Assembly: GCA_031082125.1 (NCBI GenBank)
Contig: JAVHLM010000003.1
Location: forward strand, 124,001-188,000
Source of the DNA: Candidatus Eremiobacterota bacterium
GTDB taxonomy: Bacteria; Vulcanimicrobiota; CADAWZ01; Ess09-12
Length of the DNA stretch: 64,000 nt
Direction of reading: 5' to 3'
Shown: piece by piece, positions 33,171 through 42,291 of the stretch
How the letters are laid out: each line of letters opens with the position of its first letter
Numbering within the stretch: the stretch's first letter is position 1
Position numbers and translations under genes: made by a program
Notes under the pieces: model-generated
What the model was told of the DNA's origin: nothing
Databases searched by the model: none
The model's input: the letters and a program-made list of their open reading frames with translations, nothing else

Positions 33171-34760
33171 ATGAAAGTCGCATCAAGTGCAGAAATGCAG
33201 GCCATTGATCGAATCACTATTGAGGAGAGAGGTGTTCCCTCTTCGACCCTCATGGAATGCGCCGGCCTTGCAGCTCTCAAGGTTTTCCGTTCACGCTTCC
33301 CTCTTGAGGGAAAATCGGTGCTCATACTCTGCGGCCCAGGCAACAACGGGGGCGACGGCCTTGTCATGGCGAGGCATCTCCTCAAGCTTCCCGTGAAGCC
33401 CGTGGCGGTCCTCACGGGCCTGCCGGAAAAACTCACGGGCGATGCTCTCTCTCAATTTACCATCCTCAGGAACCTGGGAGTGCCCCCTGTCAGTATCACA
33501 GAAGAGTCGCACCTCGCATGCCTCGGCGAGCTCATAAGCTCCGCCGACTATATTGTTGATGCCCTGCTGGGCACAGGCCTCAAGAATCCCGTGAGGAGCC
33601 TCTTCGCATCGATCATCACGAGAATTAACGAATCGGGAAAGCCTGTAATCGCCGTGGATATTCCCTCGGGAATTGACGGCACCTCGGGGCACGTGATGGG
33701 CGTGGCAGTACGTGCTGCCCTTACAATCACCATGGGGCTCCCCAAGCTCGGGCTCCTTCTCTACCCCGGCGCTCTCTACGCCGGAGAGGTAGTCGTTGCC
33801 GACATCGGCTTCCCGGAGAGTCTTGTTGAAAAACCGGAACTTATGGCGGAGATCAGTGAACCCGAAAAACTTGCCTCATGGCTCCCGGGGCGCCCCGGGA
33901 ATGCCCATAAGGGAAGCTGCGGAAAAGTGATGATCTTTGCCGGCTCACCGGGATATACAGGCGCCGCAGCCCTTGCCTGCGAGGCCTGCCACAGAGCTGG
34001 AGCGGGGCTTGTCACCCTCGCCGTTCCCGAGAGCCTCCACCTGCTCATGGAGGGGAAGCTTACCGAGACCATCACCAGGCCCTATCCCGATCTGCACGGC
34101 GCGGACGAAGTGGAACAGGCCTTAAAGATACTCCTCTCCCTCGCCGGGGAGGCCGATGCAGTGGCAGTGGGCCCCGGCATAGGGCGGCTGCCGGCGGTTC
34201 AGGATCTTACGGAAAAGCTCATCACAGGCATTGGGAAGCCGGCTGTCCTTGACGCCGACGCCCTCTTCCCTCCGATCATTGAAGGGCACGGCATGGCTCT
34301 CCCTGTCCTCACCCCTCACCCCGGCGAGATGGCGCGCCTCATGGGGGTCCCGACAGAGGAAATCACGGGGAATCCTCTCCATTACGGCAGGGCATGTGCC
34401 CAAAAATACAGGGCCTCTACGGTGCTCAAGGGCTCGCACAGCCTTATTTCAGATCCTGAAGGCCACACCTCTGTGAATGCCTCTGGCAATTCTGCAATGG
34501 CCACGGCAGGCATGGGCGACGTGCTCACGGGAATCATTGCAGGGCTCCTGGCACAGGGAATGAGCCCCCACAGGGCTGCCGTCCTGGGAGCTTTCATTCA
34601 TGGGCTTGCTGGTGATTTTGCCGCGTGCCATATCGGCCCGAGGGGCCTCAAGGCCTCTGATCTCCTGGGACATATCCCGGAAATTCTCGGGCACCTCTCC
34701 TGCGGCAGCTTCGATAAGCTTGAGCCCTTTAAGCCTGTAAAGAAAGTCACCTTATGGTGA
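33171..34760 (+). CDS. nnrD/nnrE: Bifunctional NAD(P)H-hydrate epimerase / dehydratase
   Basis: 529 residues, the normal length of the fused repair enzyme. Residues 1-215 are the epimerase (LCGPGNNGGDGLVMARHL; DALLGTGL; AVDIPSGIDG). Residues about 235-515 are the ribokinase-like ADP/ATP-dependent dehydratase (GKVMIFAGSPGYTGAAALA; LTPHPGEMARL; ATAGMGDVLTGIIAGLLAQG). It repairs NADH and NADPH damaged by hydration. GGAG lies 6 nt before ATG 33171. It follows holA by 73 nt and precedes a CBS protein. Confidence 0.95.
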   Translation: MKVASSAEMQAIDRITIEERGVPSSTLMECAGLAALKVFRSRFPLEGKSVLILCGPGNNGGDGLVMARHLLKLPVKPVAVLTGLPEKLTGDALSQFTILRNLGVPPVSITEESHLACLGELISSADYIVDALLGTGLKNPVRSLFASIITRINESGKPVIAVDIPSGIDGTSGHVMGVAVRAALTITMGLPKLGLLLYPGALYAGEVVVADIGFPESLVEKPELMAEISEPEKLASWLPGRPGNAHKGSCGKVMIFAGSPGYTGAAALACEACHRAGAGLVTLAVPESLHLLMEGKLTETITRPYPDLHGADEVEQALKILLSLAGEADAVAVGPGIGRLPAVQDLTEKLITGIGKPAVLDADALFPPIIEGHGMALPVLTPHPGEMARLMGVPTEEITGNPLHYGRACAQKYRASTVLKGSHSLISDPEGHTSVNASGNSAMATAGMGDVLTGIIAGLLAQGMSPHRAAVLGAFIHGLAGDFAACHIGPRGLKASDLLGHIPEILGHLSCGSFDKLEPFKPVKKVTLW

Positions 34761-34790
34761 TCCATAATCACAGGGCGGAATCCACCGCCC
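34752..34790 (+). other. Two adjacent inverted repeats between nnrDE and the CBS gene
   Basis: ttatgg (34752-34757), tgat, ccataa (34762-34767) overlaps the nnrDE stop, and gggcgg (34773-34778), aatcca, ccgccc (34785-34790) follows. Neither has a U-tract on the plus strand. They could be transcript-processing or attenuation structures. Confidence 0.3.
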
Positions 34791-34809
34791 ATGAAAGGCT
34801 GGTGACATT

Positions 34810-35292
34810 ATGAAGGCGGCAGACGTGATGACCAGGGAAGTGCTGAAAGTGTTCCCCGATACTCCGATACAGGAGATTGCGAAAATCATCCACGAGCACA
34901 GGATAAGCGGCGTTCCTGTCGTCACCAAGGGTGACGAGATCGTGGGAATCGTCACTGAGGGAGACCTTATTATCAAGCTTGCAAGGCCTCACATGCCCCC
35001 CCATATCGAGATCCTGGGCGGGATCTTCTACCTCAGGCGCCCCCAGGATATGGATGAGGAGCTGAAAAAGATAACGGCCGTCCTTGCCAGGGACATTATG
35101 ACAGAAAAGGTAATCACCGTGACGGAGGAGTGCGAGATTGAAGACATTGCCTCCATCATGGTGAGCAAAAAAATCAACCACATCCCTGTCGTGAGGGAGG
35201 GAAAACTCGTGGGAATAGTCTCACGGGGCGATCTCATTGACACCATGGTGGAAAAGCATAAAGACGACAACGAAATTCCCGATGCTCCCTAG
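34810..35292 (+). CDS. Two-CBS-domain protein
   Basis: 160 residues made of a CBS pair: VMTREVLKVFPDTPIQEIAKII...GVPVVTKGDEIVGIVTEGDLI (first core EIVGIVTEGDLI) and IMTEKVITVTEECEIEDIA...IPVVREGKLVGIVSRGDLI. Both end in the GIV-x-x-GDLI strand-turn typical of adenosyl ligand-binding CBS domains. A 20-residue insert between them (HIEILGGIFYLRRPQD) is found in many stand-alone bacterial CBS proteins. Such proteins sense AMP, ATP or SAM and regulate partners; the ligand here is unknown. Confidence 0.92.
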   Translation: MKAADVMTREVLKVFPDTPIQEIAKIIHEHRISGVPVVTKGDEIVGIVTEGDLIIKLARPHMPPHIEILGGIFYLRRPQDMDEELKKITAVLARDIMTEKVITVTEECEIEDIASIMVSKKINHIPVVREGKLVGIVSRGDLIDTMVEKHKDDNEIPDAP

Positions 35293-35400
35293 AGTCAGGG
35301 GGAGAGCACCTGGCGGCAGCCGCGGGAAATGAGGCCCTGAAGGAAGTATCTTCCTACTGCAGAACTAACAAAGGTGCACACTCAAGATAAGGAGCCTGCG

Positions 35401-36843
35401 ATGAAAGAAACTGCAACAGAATTTGTGAAAGAAATCCCCTCAAAATCAGAGAATTTTTCTGACTGGTACACTTCGGTAATCCTGAAAGGTGAGCTGGCCG
35501 ACTATTCCCCCGTGAGAGGCTGCATGGTGATAAGGCCTTACGGGTTTGCCATATGGGAGAACATCCAGCACCATCTCAACCTGCGCTTCAGGGAGACGGG
35601 CCACAGGAACGCCTATTTTCCTCTTTTCATCCCCGAGAGCTTTCTGAAAAAGGAGGCGGAACATGTCGAGGGTTTTGCTCCCCAGGTGGCCTGGGTCACC
35701 CGCGGCGGCACGGAGGAACTTACAGAGCCTCTCGTGGTGCGCCCCACCTCAGAGGCGATAATCTGCAGCATGTACGCGAAATGGATAAAGAGCTACCGCG
35801 ATCTCCCCGTCCTCATCAACCAGTGGTGCAACGTGGTGCGGTGGGAAAAAGCCACAAGGCTCTTTCTCAGGACCACCGAGTTTCTCTGGCAGGAGGGCCA
35901 TACGGCTCACAGGACCGCCGAGGAAGCCGAGGCTGAAACCCTGCAGATGCTCACCATATACAGGGAATTTGCAGAAAATATCCTCGCCATCCCCGTGCTG
36001 TGGGGCAAAAAGACAGAGGGGGAAAAATTCGCGGGAGCGGTCCATACTTACACCATTGAGGCTCTCATGCCCGATGGGCAGGCTCTCCAGGCCGGCACCT
36101 CCCATAACCTGGGCACTCACTTCTCCAAGGCCTTCAATATCAAGTTCCTTGACAGCGACAACACGGAAAAATACGTCTGGCAGACCTCATGGGGCGTTTC
36201 AACCCGCATCATGGGAGCCCTCATCATGGCCCATGGCGACGACAGGGGACTCGCCTTCCCGCCCATGGTGGCTCCCACCCAGGTGGTCCTGGTGCCCATC
36301 TTCTACAAGAGCAGGGATGAAGTGCTTGCCAAGGCCCAGCAACTGAAGAGCGAGCTTGCAAAAAAATTCAGGGTTGAGCTTGATGACCGCGATGAATACA
36401 AGCCCGGATGGAAGTTCAACGAGTGGGAGATGAAAGGCGTCCCCCTCAGGATAGAGCTGGGACCCCGGGACCTGGAAGAACACAAAGTGACACTGGTATC
36501 GAGGGTTGATCACCAGAAAACGCAGGTGCCCATCGAGAACCTGGAAGAGACCGTGGAGCGCACCCTGGCCTCCATCCAGCAGAAATTCCTGGAGAAGGCC
36601 CGCCATCACCTTATGAGCAACATTTTCCCCGTGGAATCCGTTGAACAGTTCATGGCCATCAAGGACAGCCAGAGAGGGTTTTACAAGGCGGCCTGGTGCG
36701 GCCGCGAGGAGTGCTCCACAAAGATCGCCGAGGCCACAAAGACCACGCCGCGGTGTATCTCGCTTGAGGAAAAAACCGAAGGTCCCTGCCTTCAGTGCTC
36801 GCAGAAAGGCTCTCACGTAATCTATTTTGCCCGTGCATACTAG
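35401..36843 (+). CDS. proS: Prolyl-tRNA synthetase, archaeal/eukaryotic type
   Basis: 480 residues. It charges tRNA-Pro. The class II motifs are visible: VIRPYGFAIWENIQ, motif 2 near TEFLWQEGHTAH, and motif 3 around GDDRGLAFPPMVAPTQVVLVP. The large insertion domain of standard bacterial ProRS is absent, and the C-terminal zinc-type extension (CGREEC... CLQC) ending in YFARAY is present; this is the type shared with archaea, eukaryotes and some bacteria. ATG 35401 has AAGGAG upstream; an upstream ATG at 35374 does not. It is followed by a zinc-ribbon protein at 36855. Confidence 0.95.
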   Translation: MKETATEFVKEIPSKSENFSDWYTSVILKGELADYSPVRGCMVIRPYGFAIWENIQHHLNLRFRETGHRNAYFPLFIPESFLKKEAEHVEGFAPQVAWVTRGGTEELTEPLVVRPTSEAIICSMYAKWIKSYRDLPVLINQWCNVVRWEKATRLFLRTTEFLWQEGHTAHRTAEEAEAETLQMLTIYREFAENILAIPVLWGKKTEGEKFAGAVHTYTIEALMPDGQALQAGTSHNLGTHFSKAFNIKFLDSDNTEKYVWQTSWGVSTRIMGALIMAHGDDRGLAFPPMVAPTQVVLVPIFYKSRDEVLAKAQQLKSELAKKFRVELDDRDEYKPGWKFNEWEMKGVPLRIELGPRDLEEHKVTLVSRVDHQKTQVPIENLEETVERTLASIQQKFLEKARHHLMSNIFPVESVEQFMAIKDSQRGFYKAAWCGREECSTKIAEATKTTPRCISLEEKTEGPCLQCSQKGSHVIYFARAY

Positions 36844-36854
36844 GAGGGAACAAT

Positions 36855-38624
36855 ATGAAAGTGATCAGTATTCCGCCTGAAAGCGCCCTCTTTCTGAACC
36901 GGCTCACCGCCGTGAAGGGAGGGGAGGAGCTCGACCTCATCGAGGAGATAAAGCACTACCGGGTCTTTCACCAGTTCACCCTGCAGTGGCTCCAGGGGAA
37001 ATCAGCCCTCACCGATGAGGAGCAGACGAGGCTCTCCAATGCCCTTTACCTTCTCCAGAGAAGAGAGGAGCTCCTCAACGAGATAGAGACCAGGGGCCTG
37101 GACGACGGCCTCTATGACGAGCTCAGGAAAATAGAGTTCGAAATAGCCGATACCTTCACTGCTCTCACCCAGGAACGGGAGAAATCACCCATTTCCCCCA
37201 TCCCTGCCGTCAATGAGCTGCTCATGAGCACCTGGGCTTCCATCCACAGGGAAGCCCCCCTGGAGCGTGTAAAAGAAGCGCTTGACGTGGCAAATGGGTA
37301 CCTCCGGAACCTGGAAGGTGATTACAATGCCATTGCCCATACCTTCAAAGAAGAGGTGAAGCATGAATTCGCCCTTGGCTTTGAAGTCACAAAAACCGCC
37401 CTCGCCGACATTGGGAGCGCCCTTCTCTCAGGTGACAGGGCGGCCCTGGAAGGCCCTTCAGGAAGGCTGAAGGAGGGGAGCGGCCTTTTGAATTATTACC
37501 TCGAATGGCAACAGTCGCAGGAAGAGAAGCTCCTGACCCAGTTTAACAGGTTCAACATCCCCTTCATAGGTCCCGACCTGCAGATACTCCTCGAGGAGAT
37601 GAGAGAGGGGAACTACTCGGAGGAGAAGCTCCTTCTGATAAAGGAATTCTCACTCCCGAAGCTTCTTCAGTTCTGGGAGGCCACCAACGAAAGGCTTTTT
37701 ATCAAGCCGTCACAGAAACTGGAGCTGCTGGAGAAAATGGATGAGGCGCTTCAGGCGCTCCAGGCAGCCTTTGAGAGCTTGAAGGAGAACACCGGGGCCT
37801 CGATTGACCACTATGAGGAATGCCTTCAGAAGCTTTCGTCCCTCTTTACCGCTATTGACCACGAAACCCTTCACTGGAACAGCCTCATCGGTACAGGAGG
37901 GGAACTCCTGGGAGAGGCCATAAAAAATGTCTACTACGGCACCCTTCCGGACTTTGCCCTCGAGGAGGTCATAGGCTATTTCAAGTATACTCCCCAGGTG
38001 AGCTACCTGGAAGAGGGCATCGCACAGCTTGAGGCCTATTTCCAGGATCACAACAGGGAGCGGCTTCTTCACGGCCTTGAGCACATCCTCGCGGTGCTGC
38101 CCGGAAAAGAAGAGGAGGCAGACTCGCAGGTCTCCACGATCCCATGCGCATACTGCGGCACTGCCAATGAGCCGGCCAGGGCGTTCTGCTCCAAATGCAA
38201 CGCGCGCCTTATGTTTAAGGAAGCGATAATTCTTGACCAGGACCAGGAAAAGGAGGGAGTTGAAGAGAAGCCGGTCAACCTTATGGAACTGCCCCTGCCT
38301 GCAACAGCGGAGCCTCTCATCAGGCTGGTGAACACCATCGAAAAAGGCACGGTCAATGACGAGGATGCCAAGTCGTACCTTTACTCCTTCAGGAACCTCG
38401 TGGAGAATGCCAAGAAAGAGATTGCCGCCGACAAATCGCTTCCCCCGGAAGGCAAGGAAAAAATGAAAGCGCTCATGGAGGTCTTTTCTGAGGCTGCCGC
38501 TGAAGCGATACAGTACCTCTCAAGCCATGACAGCGCAGTTATTCACAGGGCCCTCAGGAAAATCTCAGAGGCATCGGTGAATGCCCGGAGACTGGGCGAG
38601 CCTCAGGAAGCCCGGGAGGAGTGA
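36855..38624 (+). CDS. Uncharacterised helical protein with central zinc ribbon, 589 aa
   Basis: Starts at ATG 36855 with AGGAGGGAACAAT upstream, 11 nt after the proS stop. Residues 1-425 are mostly long helices, possibly coiled. A zinc ribbon C-x2-C ... C-x2-C (IPCAYCGTANEPARAFCSKC) lies at about 432-452. Residues about 475-589 form another helical bundle. No signal peptide or membrane helix. The pattern resembles bacterial regulatory or scaffold proteins with a short ribbon, but I do not recognise the family. It converges with iorB, with stops abutting. Confidence 0.8.
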   Translation: MKVISIPPESALFLNRLTAVKGGEELDLIEEIKHYRVFHQFTLQWLQGKSALTDEEQTRLSNALYLLQRREELLNEIETRGLDDGLYDELRKIEFEIADTFTALTQEREKSPISPIPAVNELLMSTWASIHREAPLERVKEALDVANGYLRNLEGDYNAIAHTFKEEVKHEFALGFEVTKTALADIGSALLSGDRAALEGPSGRLKEGSGLLNYYLEWQQSQEEKLLTQFNRFNIPFIGPDLQILLEEMREGNYSEEKLLLIKEFSLPKLLQFWEATNERLFIKPSQKLELLEKMDEALQALQAAFESLKENTGASIDHYEECLQKLSSLFTAIDHETLHWNSLIGTGGELLGEAIKNVYYGTLPDFALEEVIGYFKYTPQVSYLEEGIAQLEAYFQDHNRERLLHGLEHILAVLPGKEEEADSQVSTIPCAYCGTANEPARAFCSKCNARLMFKEAIILDQDQEKEGVEEKPVNLMELPLPATAEPLIRLVNTIEKGTVNDEDAKSYLYSFRNLVENAKKEIAADKSLPPEGKEKMKALMEVFSEAAAEAIQYLSSHDSAVIHRALRKISEASVNARRLGEPQEAREE

Positions 38625-39221
38625 TTACTGCTTTTTTCCGGCCTCGTAGCCCATCTGGAAGGCCTTCAGGTTAAGGTCAAGCCACCGGGGAGCGATTCTC
38701 TTCCTGAGCGCTGCCTCTACGGCCTCCCTGGCAAGAACGAAATTCTCAAGGGCCACCATGGCCCCGAGCATAACTATATTTCCCGCCACGGTGCTCCCCG
38801 CGCTCCTTGCAATCTCAAGGGCCGGGACGGCGATTACCTTCAACCCCCCGTTTCTCATGTTCTCTATGAGCTTCTCGACCTTGGGATAGGCGCCCTGCCC
38901 CAGAGAGACCCCCGGCGGCACAAGGGGATCCGTATTGGTTACTATCCCCGTGCGGGGCGAGGCTTTCTCCAGGGTCCTGTAGGTCTCGACAGGCTCAAAG
39001 CCGAGAATGACATCGGCCTCGCCCTTTGCCACAAGGGGACTTTCAAAATCCCCTATCTTCATCTCCGTGGTCACTACGCCGCCGCGCTGGGCCATGCCAT
39101 GGACCTCACTCATGACCGCCTTGAGGCCCTCCTCTATTGCTGCCGTCCCCAGTATATCAGAGACGGTAAGTATTCCCTGGCCGCCAACGCCTACTATTAC
39201 AAGCTGTAAATTTCTACTCAT
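38625..39221 (-). CDS. iorB: Indolepyruvate:ferredoxin oxidoreductase, beta subunit
   Basis: 198 residues with the gamma-like domain signature VIVGVGGQGILTVSDILG and EVHGMAQRGGVVTTEMKIG. With IorA it oxidises aryl pyruvates from aromatic amino acids to aryl-acetyl-CoA using ferredoxin. GAGGAG stands just before the ATG, which lies inside the end of iorA (8-nt overlap), so the pair is coupled. Its stop abuts the stop of the convergent zinc-ribbon gene. Confidence 0.94.
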   Translation of the reverse strand: MSRNLQLVIVGVGGQGILTVSDILGTAAIEEGLKAVMSEVHGMAQRGGVVTTEMKIGDFESPLVAKGEADVILGFEPVETYRTLEKASPRTGIVTNTDPLVPPGVSLGQGAYPKVEKLIENMRNGGLKVIAVPALEIARSAGSTVAGNIVMLGAMVALENFVLAREAVEAALRKRIAPRWLDLNLKAFQMGYEAGKKQ

Positions 39222-41085
39222 TGCTCCTCACCTCGATTGATTTAGTGGGACACACCTGGGCACAGACGCCGCAGCCGTCACAGAGCGCCCTGTTTATGAA
39301 AACATTTCTCTCCTCACTGGAAAAGGCAGGGCAGGCGAACTGCGTTACGCAGACAAGGCAGTGAGAGCATGTCTCCTGGTTCACCTCAAAGGTCTTCCAT
39401 TCGCCCTTCTTCCTGCGCTCCCTGTCGGCAACAAGAGCGCACTCCCTCCGGGAGACAATGACGGAAAGGCCTTCATGGCCAAGCGCTTCCTGGAATGTCT
39501 CAACAGTTGCATTGAGATCATAAGGATCAACAACTTTTACGAATTCAACGCCTATTGCCTTGACAAGCTTCTCGATGTCAACGGCGGGAGCCTTCATGCC
39601 ATTGACTTCGCAGGCGATTCCGGGATGAGGCTGGTGGCCTGTCATCGCCGTGGTCCTGTTGTCAAGAATCACCAGCAGAAAGCTGTGGGCATTGTGATAG
39701 GCACTGATAAGCCCTGTCACACCGGAGTGAAAGAAGGTGCTGTCCCCTATAAAGGAGACCACCTTCTTTCCCGTAGCCCTCGAGATCCCGCAGGCAGTCC
39801 CCACGCTTGATCCCATGCAGAGAAGGTAATCAGCCATTGACTGGGGCGCCATGATACCGAGGGTGTAGCACCCGATATCAGTGGGAAAAATGGCATCCTT
39901 AATCTTGGCCTTTCTTAATGCCACTTTGACGGCATGGTAGGTAGCCCTGTGGGAGCAGCCGGGACAGAGCACGGGGGGACGCGGGGGAAGCGTCAGGGCC
40001 TCCACTTCAACACACTCTACTGTATATGGCACACCACGCCATTCACAGAGGGCCTTCTTCAGAATGTCAGGGCTGTATTCATACATCACCGAAAAAAGAC
40101 CGTCTCGCTTGCCCCGTATCCTTGCGGTGATGCCTTCCCTCTGGGAGAGCACTCTTACGGCATTTTCCAGGTAGGGGTCAAGCTCTTCCACGATAAGCAC
40201 ATCCTCGCAGCTCCTGAGAAAATCAGAAATCTTTTTTTCAGGAAGGGGGGCCGTCATTCCCAGCTTGAGGACCCGCACATCCATTTTCATCGCCCTCGCC
40301 GCGTCCATGACATAATTATAGGCGCACCCGGAGGTGATAATTCCATAGGGCGACTTATCCCCCACCTGCTCGACAAAGTTGTACGGCGACTGTTCAGACA
40401 TTTCTCTTGCTTTTACAAGTTTCTGCTGCAGCTCGCGGTGCATGGTCCTTGCAAAAGCGGGAACGGGAACCCATCGTGAGGGATTTTTTTCGAAATCACC
40501 CTGCCTTCTCCCCCCCGTAATCTCTCCAAAGGTCACTACAGAGCGGATATGGGCAACCCGCGTAGTAGTCCTCACGAGAAAGGGAAGCTCCAGCGCCTCC
40601 GACAGCTCAAACCCTTTCTTCATCATCTCATAGGCCTCGACGGGATCGGAAGGCTCAAGCATCGGTGCCCTTGATATCTCAGAAAAATAGCGGGTATCCT
40701 GCTCATTCTGAGAGGAGTGCATCGAGGGATCATCAGCGACAATCACCAGAAACCCCCCTCTTGTCCCGGTGTACACCGCTGTCATGAAGGGATCGGAAGC
40801 CACGTTCAATCCCACATGCTTCATGAACACCATGCTTCTCAGGCTGCAGGCGGCAGCTGAGGCTGCGACTTCCATCGCCACCTTTTCATTAATGGAGAAC
40901 TCAAACGAGACCCCCGCCGGGCCTGCAATTTCCGAGAGCACATCTCCGATTTCCGATGAGGGAGTGCCTGGGTACGTGGCAGCGAAATTGAGGCCTCCTT
41001 CAAGGGCGCCTCTTACCAGTGCCTCATTCCCAAGCACAAAGTACTTATCACCGGCTTTCCCTTCCAGTATATCTCGTGGTTTCAC
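39214..41085 (-). CDS. iorA: Indolepyruvate:ferredoxin oxidoreductase, alpha subunit
   Basis: 623 residues, fused pyrimidine-, TPP- and ferredoxin-domain subunit. Signatures: GNEALVRGALEGGLNFAATYPGTPSSEI-type N-terminus (core YPGTPSSEIGDVL), CPGCSHRATYHAVKVALRKA with the TPP-binding segment GDSTFFHSGVTGLI, and a C-terminal ferredoxin-like end (CSHCLVC...CP and CDGCGVCAQVCPTKSI). GTG at 41083-41085 is preceded by AAGGAGGTAGTT. Divergent from the lipoprotein gene at 41282. Confidence 0.95.
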   Translation of the reverse strand: MKPRDILEGKAGDKYFVLGNEALVRGALEGGLNFAATYPGTPSSEIGDVLSEIAGPAGVSFEFSINEKVAMEVAASAAACSLRSMVFMKHVGLNVASDPFMTAVYTGTRGGFLVIVADDPSMHSSQNEQDTRYFSEISRAPMLEPSDPVEAYEMMKKGFELSEALELPFLVRTTTRVAHIRSVVTFGEITGGRRQGDFEKNPSRWVPVPAFARTMHRELQQKLVKAREMSEQSPYNFVEQVGDKSPYGIITSGCAYNYVMDAARAMKMDVRVLKLGMTAPLPEKKISDFLRSCEDVLIVEELDPYLENAVRVLSQREGITARIRGKRDGLFSVMYEYSPDILKKALCEWRGVPYTVECVEVEALTLPPRPPVLCPGCSHRATYHAVKVALRKAKIKDAIFPTDIGCYTLGIMAPQSMADYLLCMGSSVGTACGISRATGKKVVSFIGDSTFFHSGVTGLISAYHNAHSFLLVILDNRTTAMTGHQPHPGIACEVNGMKAPAVDIEKLVKAIGVEFVKVVDPYDLNATVETFQEALGHEGLSVIVSRRECALVADRERRKKGEWKTFEVNQETCSHCLVCVTQFACPAFSSEERNVFINRALCDGCGVCAQVCPTKSIEVRSNE

Positions 41086-41281
41086 AACTACCTCCTTGGC
41101 CGGGCTCTGTACTTTGATATTCTTTTACGATTCCTGCAGGGATAGCGTCTCCAGAGCCGCGATCTTATATGGTGTATAGAGTTTCTTTCTTGAGAGGAAA
41201 AAACCTTTTGGTCAATAAAGAGGAATATAGGGGTATGTGAAGAATCTTCTATGCCTAATCAACATAAGGAGCGTTCAGAAT

Positions 41282-42136
41282 ATGAACCCACGCACAATTC
41301 TCTCGATACTTATTATCGCCCTCCTTGTCATCCCGATGGCCGGGTGCGGCAAGAAGGTGGTGAATCTGGAATACCGCCTCCCCAAGGATGATTTGTCAAA
41401 GTACAAGATCTCCACGAGCTCCACGATAAACACCACGGCTTCAGACGGTAAAAACTCCACCATGAAGACCACCACTGATGCGGAAATCTCCCAGAAGGTC
41501 AAGGACGTCAGCAAAACAGGCGATCTCGTCCTCGATGTCACTTACAACAACGTGAAGATCACCCTTGAGAGGGACGGGAAAACCCAGACCATGCCCACAG
41601 GCGCCCTCGATGGAAAAACAGTCAACATGAAAATGTCCAAAAAGGGCAAGCTCCTTGAAGTCGAAGGAGAGGAAATTGACTCCGGAGGAGGCATGAAACA
41701 GCTCTCCCAGATGAACGCCGTATTTCCCGATAAACCGGTGAAAATTGGTGACACCTGGGAGAACACCGACACCTCCGACATTCCCCTGGGGGCCCCGGAG
41801 CTTAAAATGGTCCAGAAGGTGACAAGCAAATATACCTTCCAGTCCATTGAAAAGATGAACAACATTGAATGTGCGAAGGTGACAGTGGCAGCCACGCTCA
41901 ACCAGGAAGTGCAGAAGGGGAAAGACGTGGACAAGCTTCCCGTGAAAATTGACGGCAAGGGCGAGGGCAAAGTGGATGGCACATTCTATTTCGGCATCAC
42001 CAAGGGGAAAGTGGTCAAGGCTGAGATGATCATGGACATGGACAATACCATGAACATCCAGCAGAAAGCTAAAAAGGCTTCCACAAGCACAAAAGTGAAG
42101 ATGAACATGTCAATGGAGCTCATTAACGCCAACTAA
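41282..42136 (+). CDS. Lipoprotein of the DUF6263 type
   Basis: 284 residues. A signal peptide with lipobox (ILSILIIALLVIPMAGC) places the lipidated Cys near residue 22. The mature part is beta-rich with alternating charged and hydrophobic residues; the FPDKPVKIGDTWENT motif and closing VKAEMIMDMDNTMNI are those I associate with the DUF6263 family. ATG 41282 follows AAGGAG by 12 nt; an upstream ATG at 41237 lacks one. A strong terminator follows, so it is a separate unit. Function unknown. Confidence 0.85.
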   Translation: MNPRTILSILIIALLVIPMAGCGKKVVNLEYRLPKDDLSKYKISTSSTINTTASDGKNSTMKTTTDAEISQKVKDVSKTGDLVLDVTYNNVKITLERDGKTQTMPTGALDGKTVNMKMSKKGKLLEVEGEEIDSGGGMKQLSQMNAVFPDKPVKIGDTWENTDTSDIPLGAPELKMVQKVTSKYTFQSIEKMNNIECAKVTVAATLNQEVQKGKDVDKLPVKIDGKGEGKVDGTFYFGITKGKVVKAEMIMDMDNTMNIQQKAKKASTSTKVKMNMSMELINAN

Positions 42137-42161
42137 ACCTCGGGATTCATATCAGGTAAGC

Positions 42162-42206
42162 AAAGCAGCCTGCAGGAAATCACTCCTCCAGGCTGCTTTA
42201 TTTTTG
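42162..42206 (+). terminator. Rho-independent terminator of the lipoprotein gene
   Basis: A perfect 11-bp stem: aaagcagcctg (42162-42172) and caggctgcttt (42189-42199), with a 16-nt loop and the tail TATTTTTG. It lies 25 nt after the lipoprotein stop. Confidence 0.85.
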
Positions 42207-42229
42207 CCTTCATGCCGCACCGCATGCGG

Positions 42230-42264
42230 AAAAAATTACACGCACCCATGGAAGGTGCGTGTAA
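42230..42264 (-). terminator. Rho-independent terminator of the rplM-rpsI operon
   Basis: On the minus strand: 11-bp stem TTACACGCACC and GGTGCGTGTAA (complement of 42236-42264) with a 7-nt loop, followed by TTTTTT (complement of 42230-42235). It lies 28 nt past the rpsI stop. Together with the terminator at 42162 it insulates the convergent units. Confidence 0.9.
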
Positions 42265-42291
42265 AATAATCCCAAAATGCGGCGATGCAAT

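Noticed and set aside
35293-35400. T-box leader before proS
   Set aside because: No T-box core or specifier stem-loop followed by a terminator is visible; only a small ggaag/cttcc hairpin.
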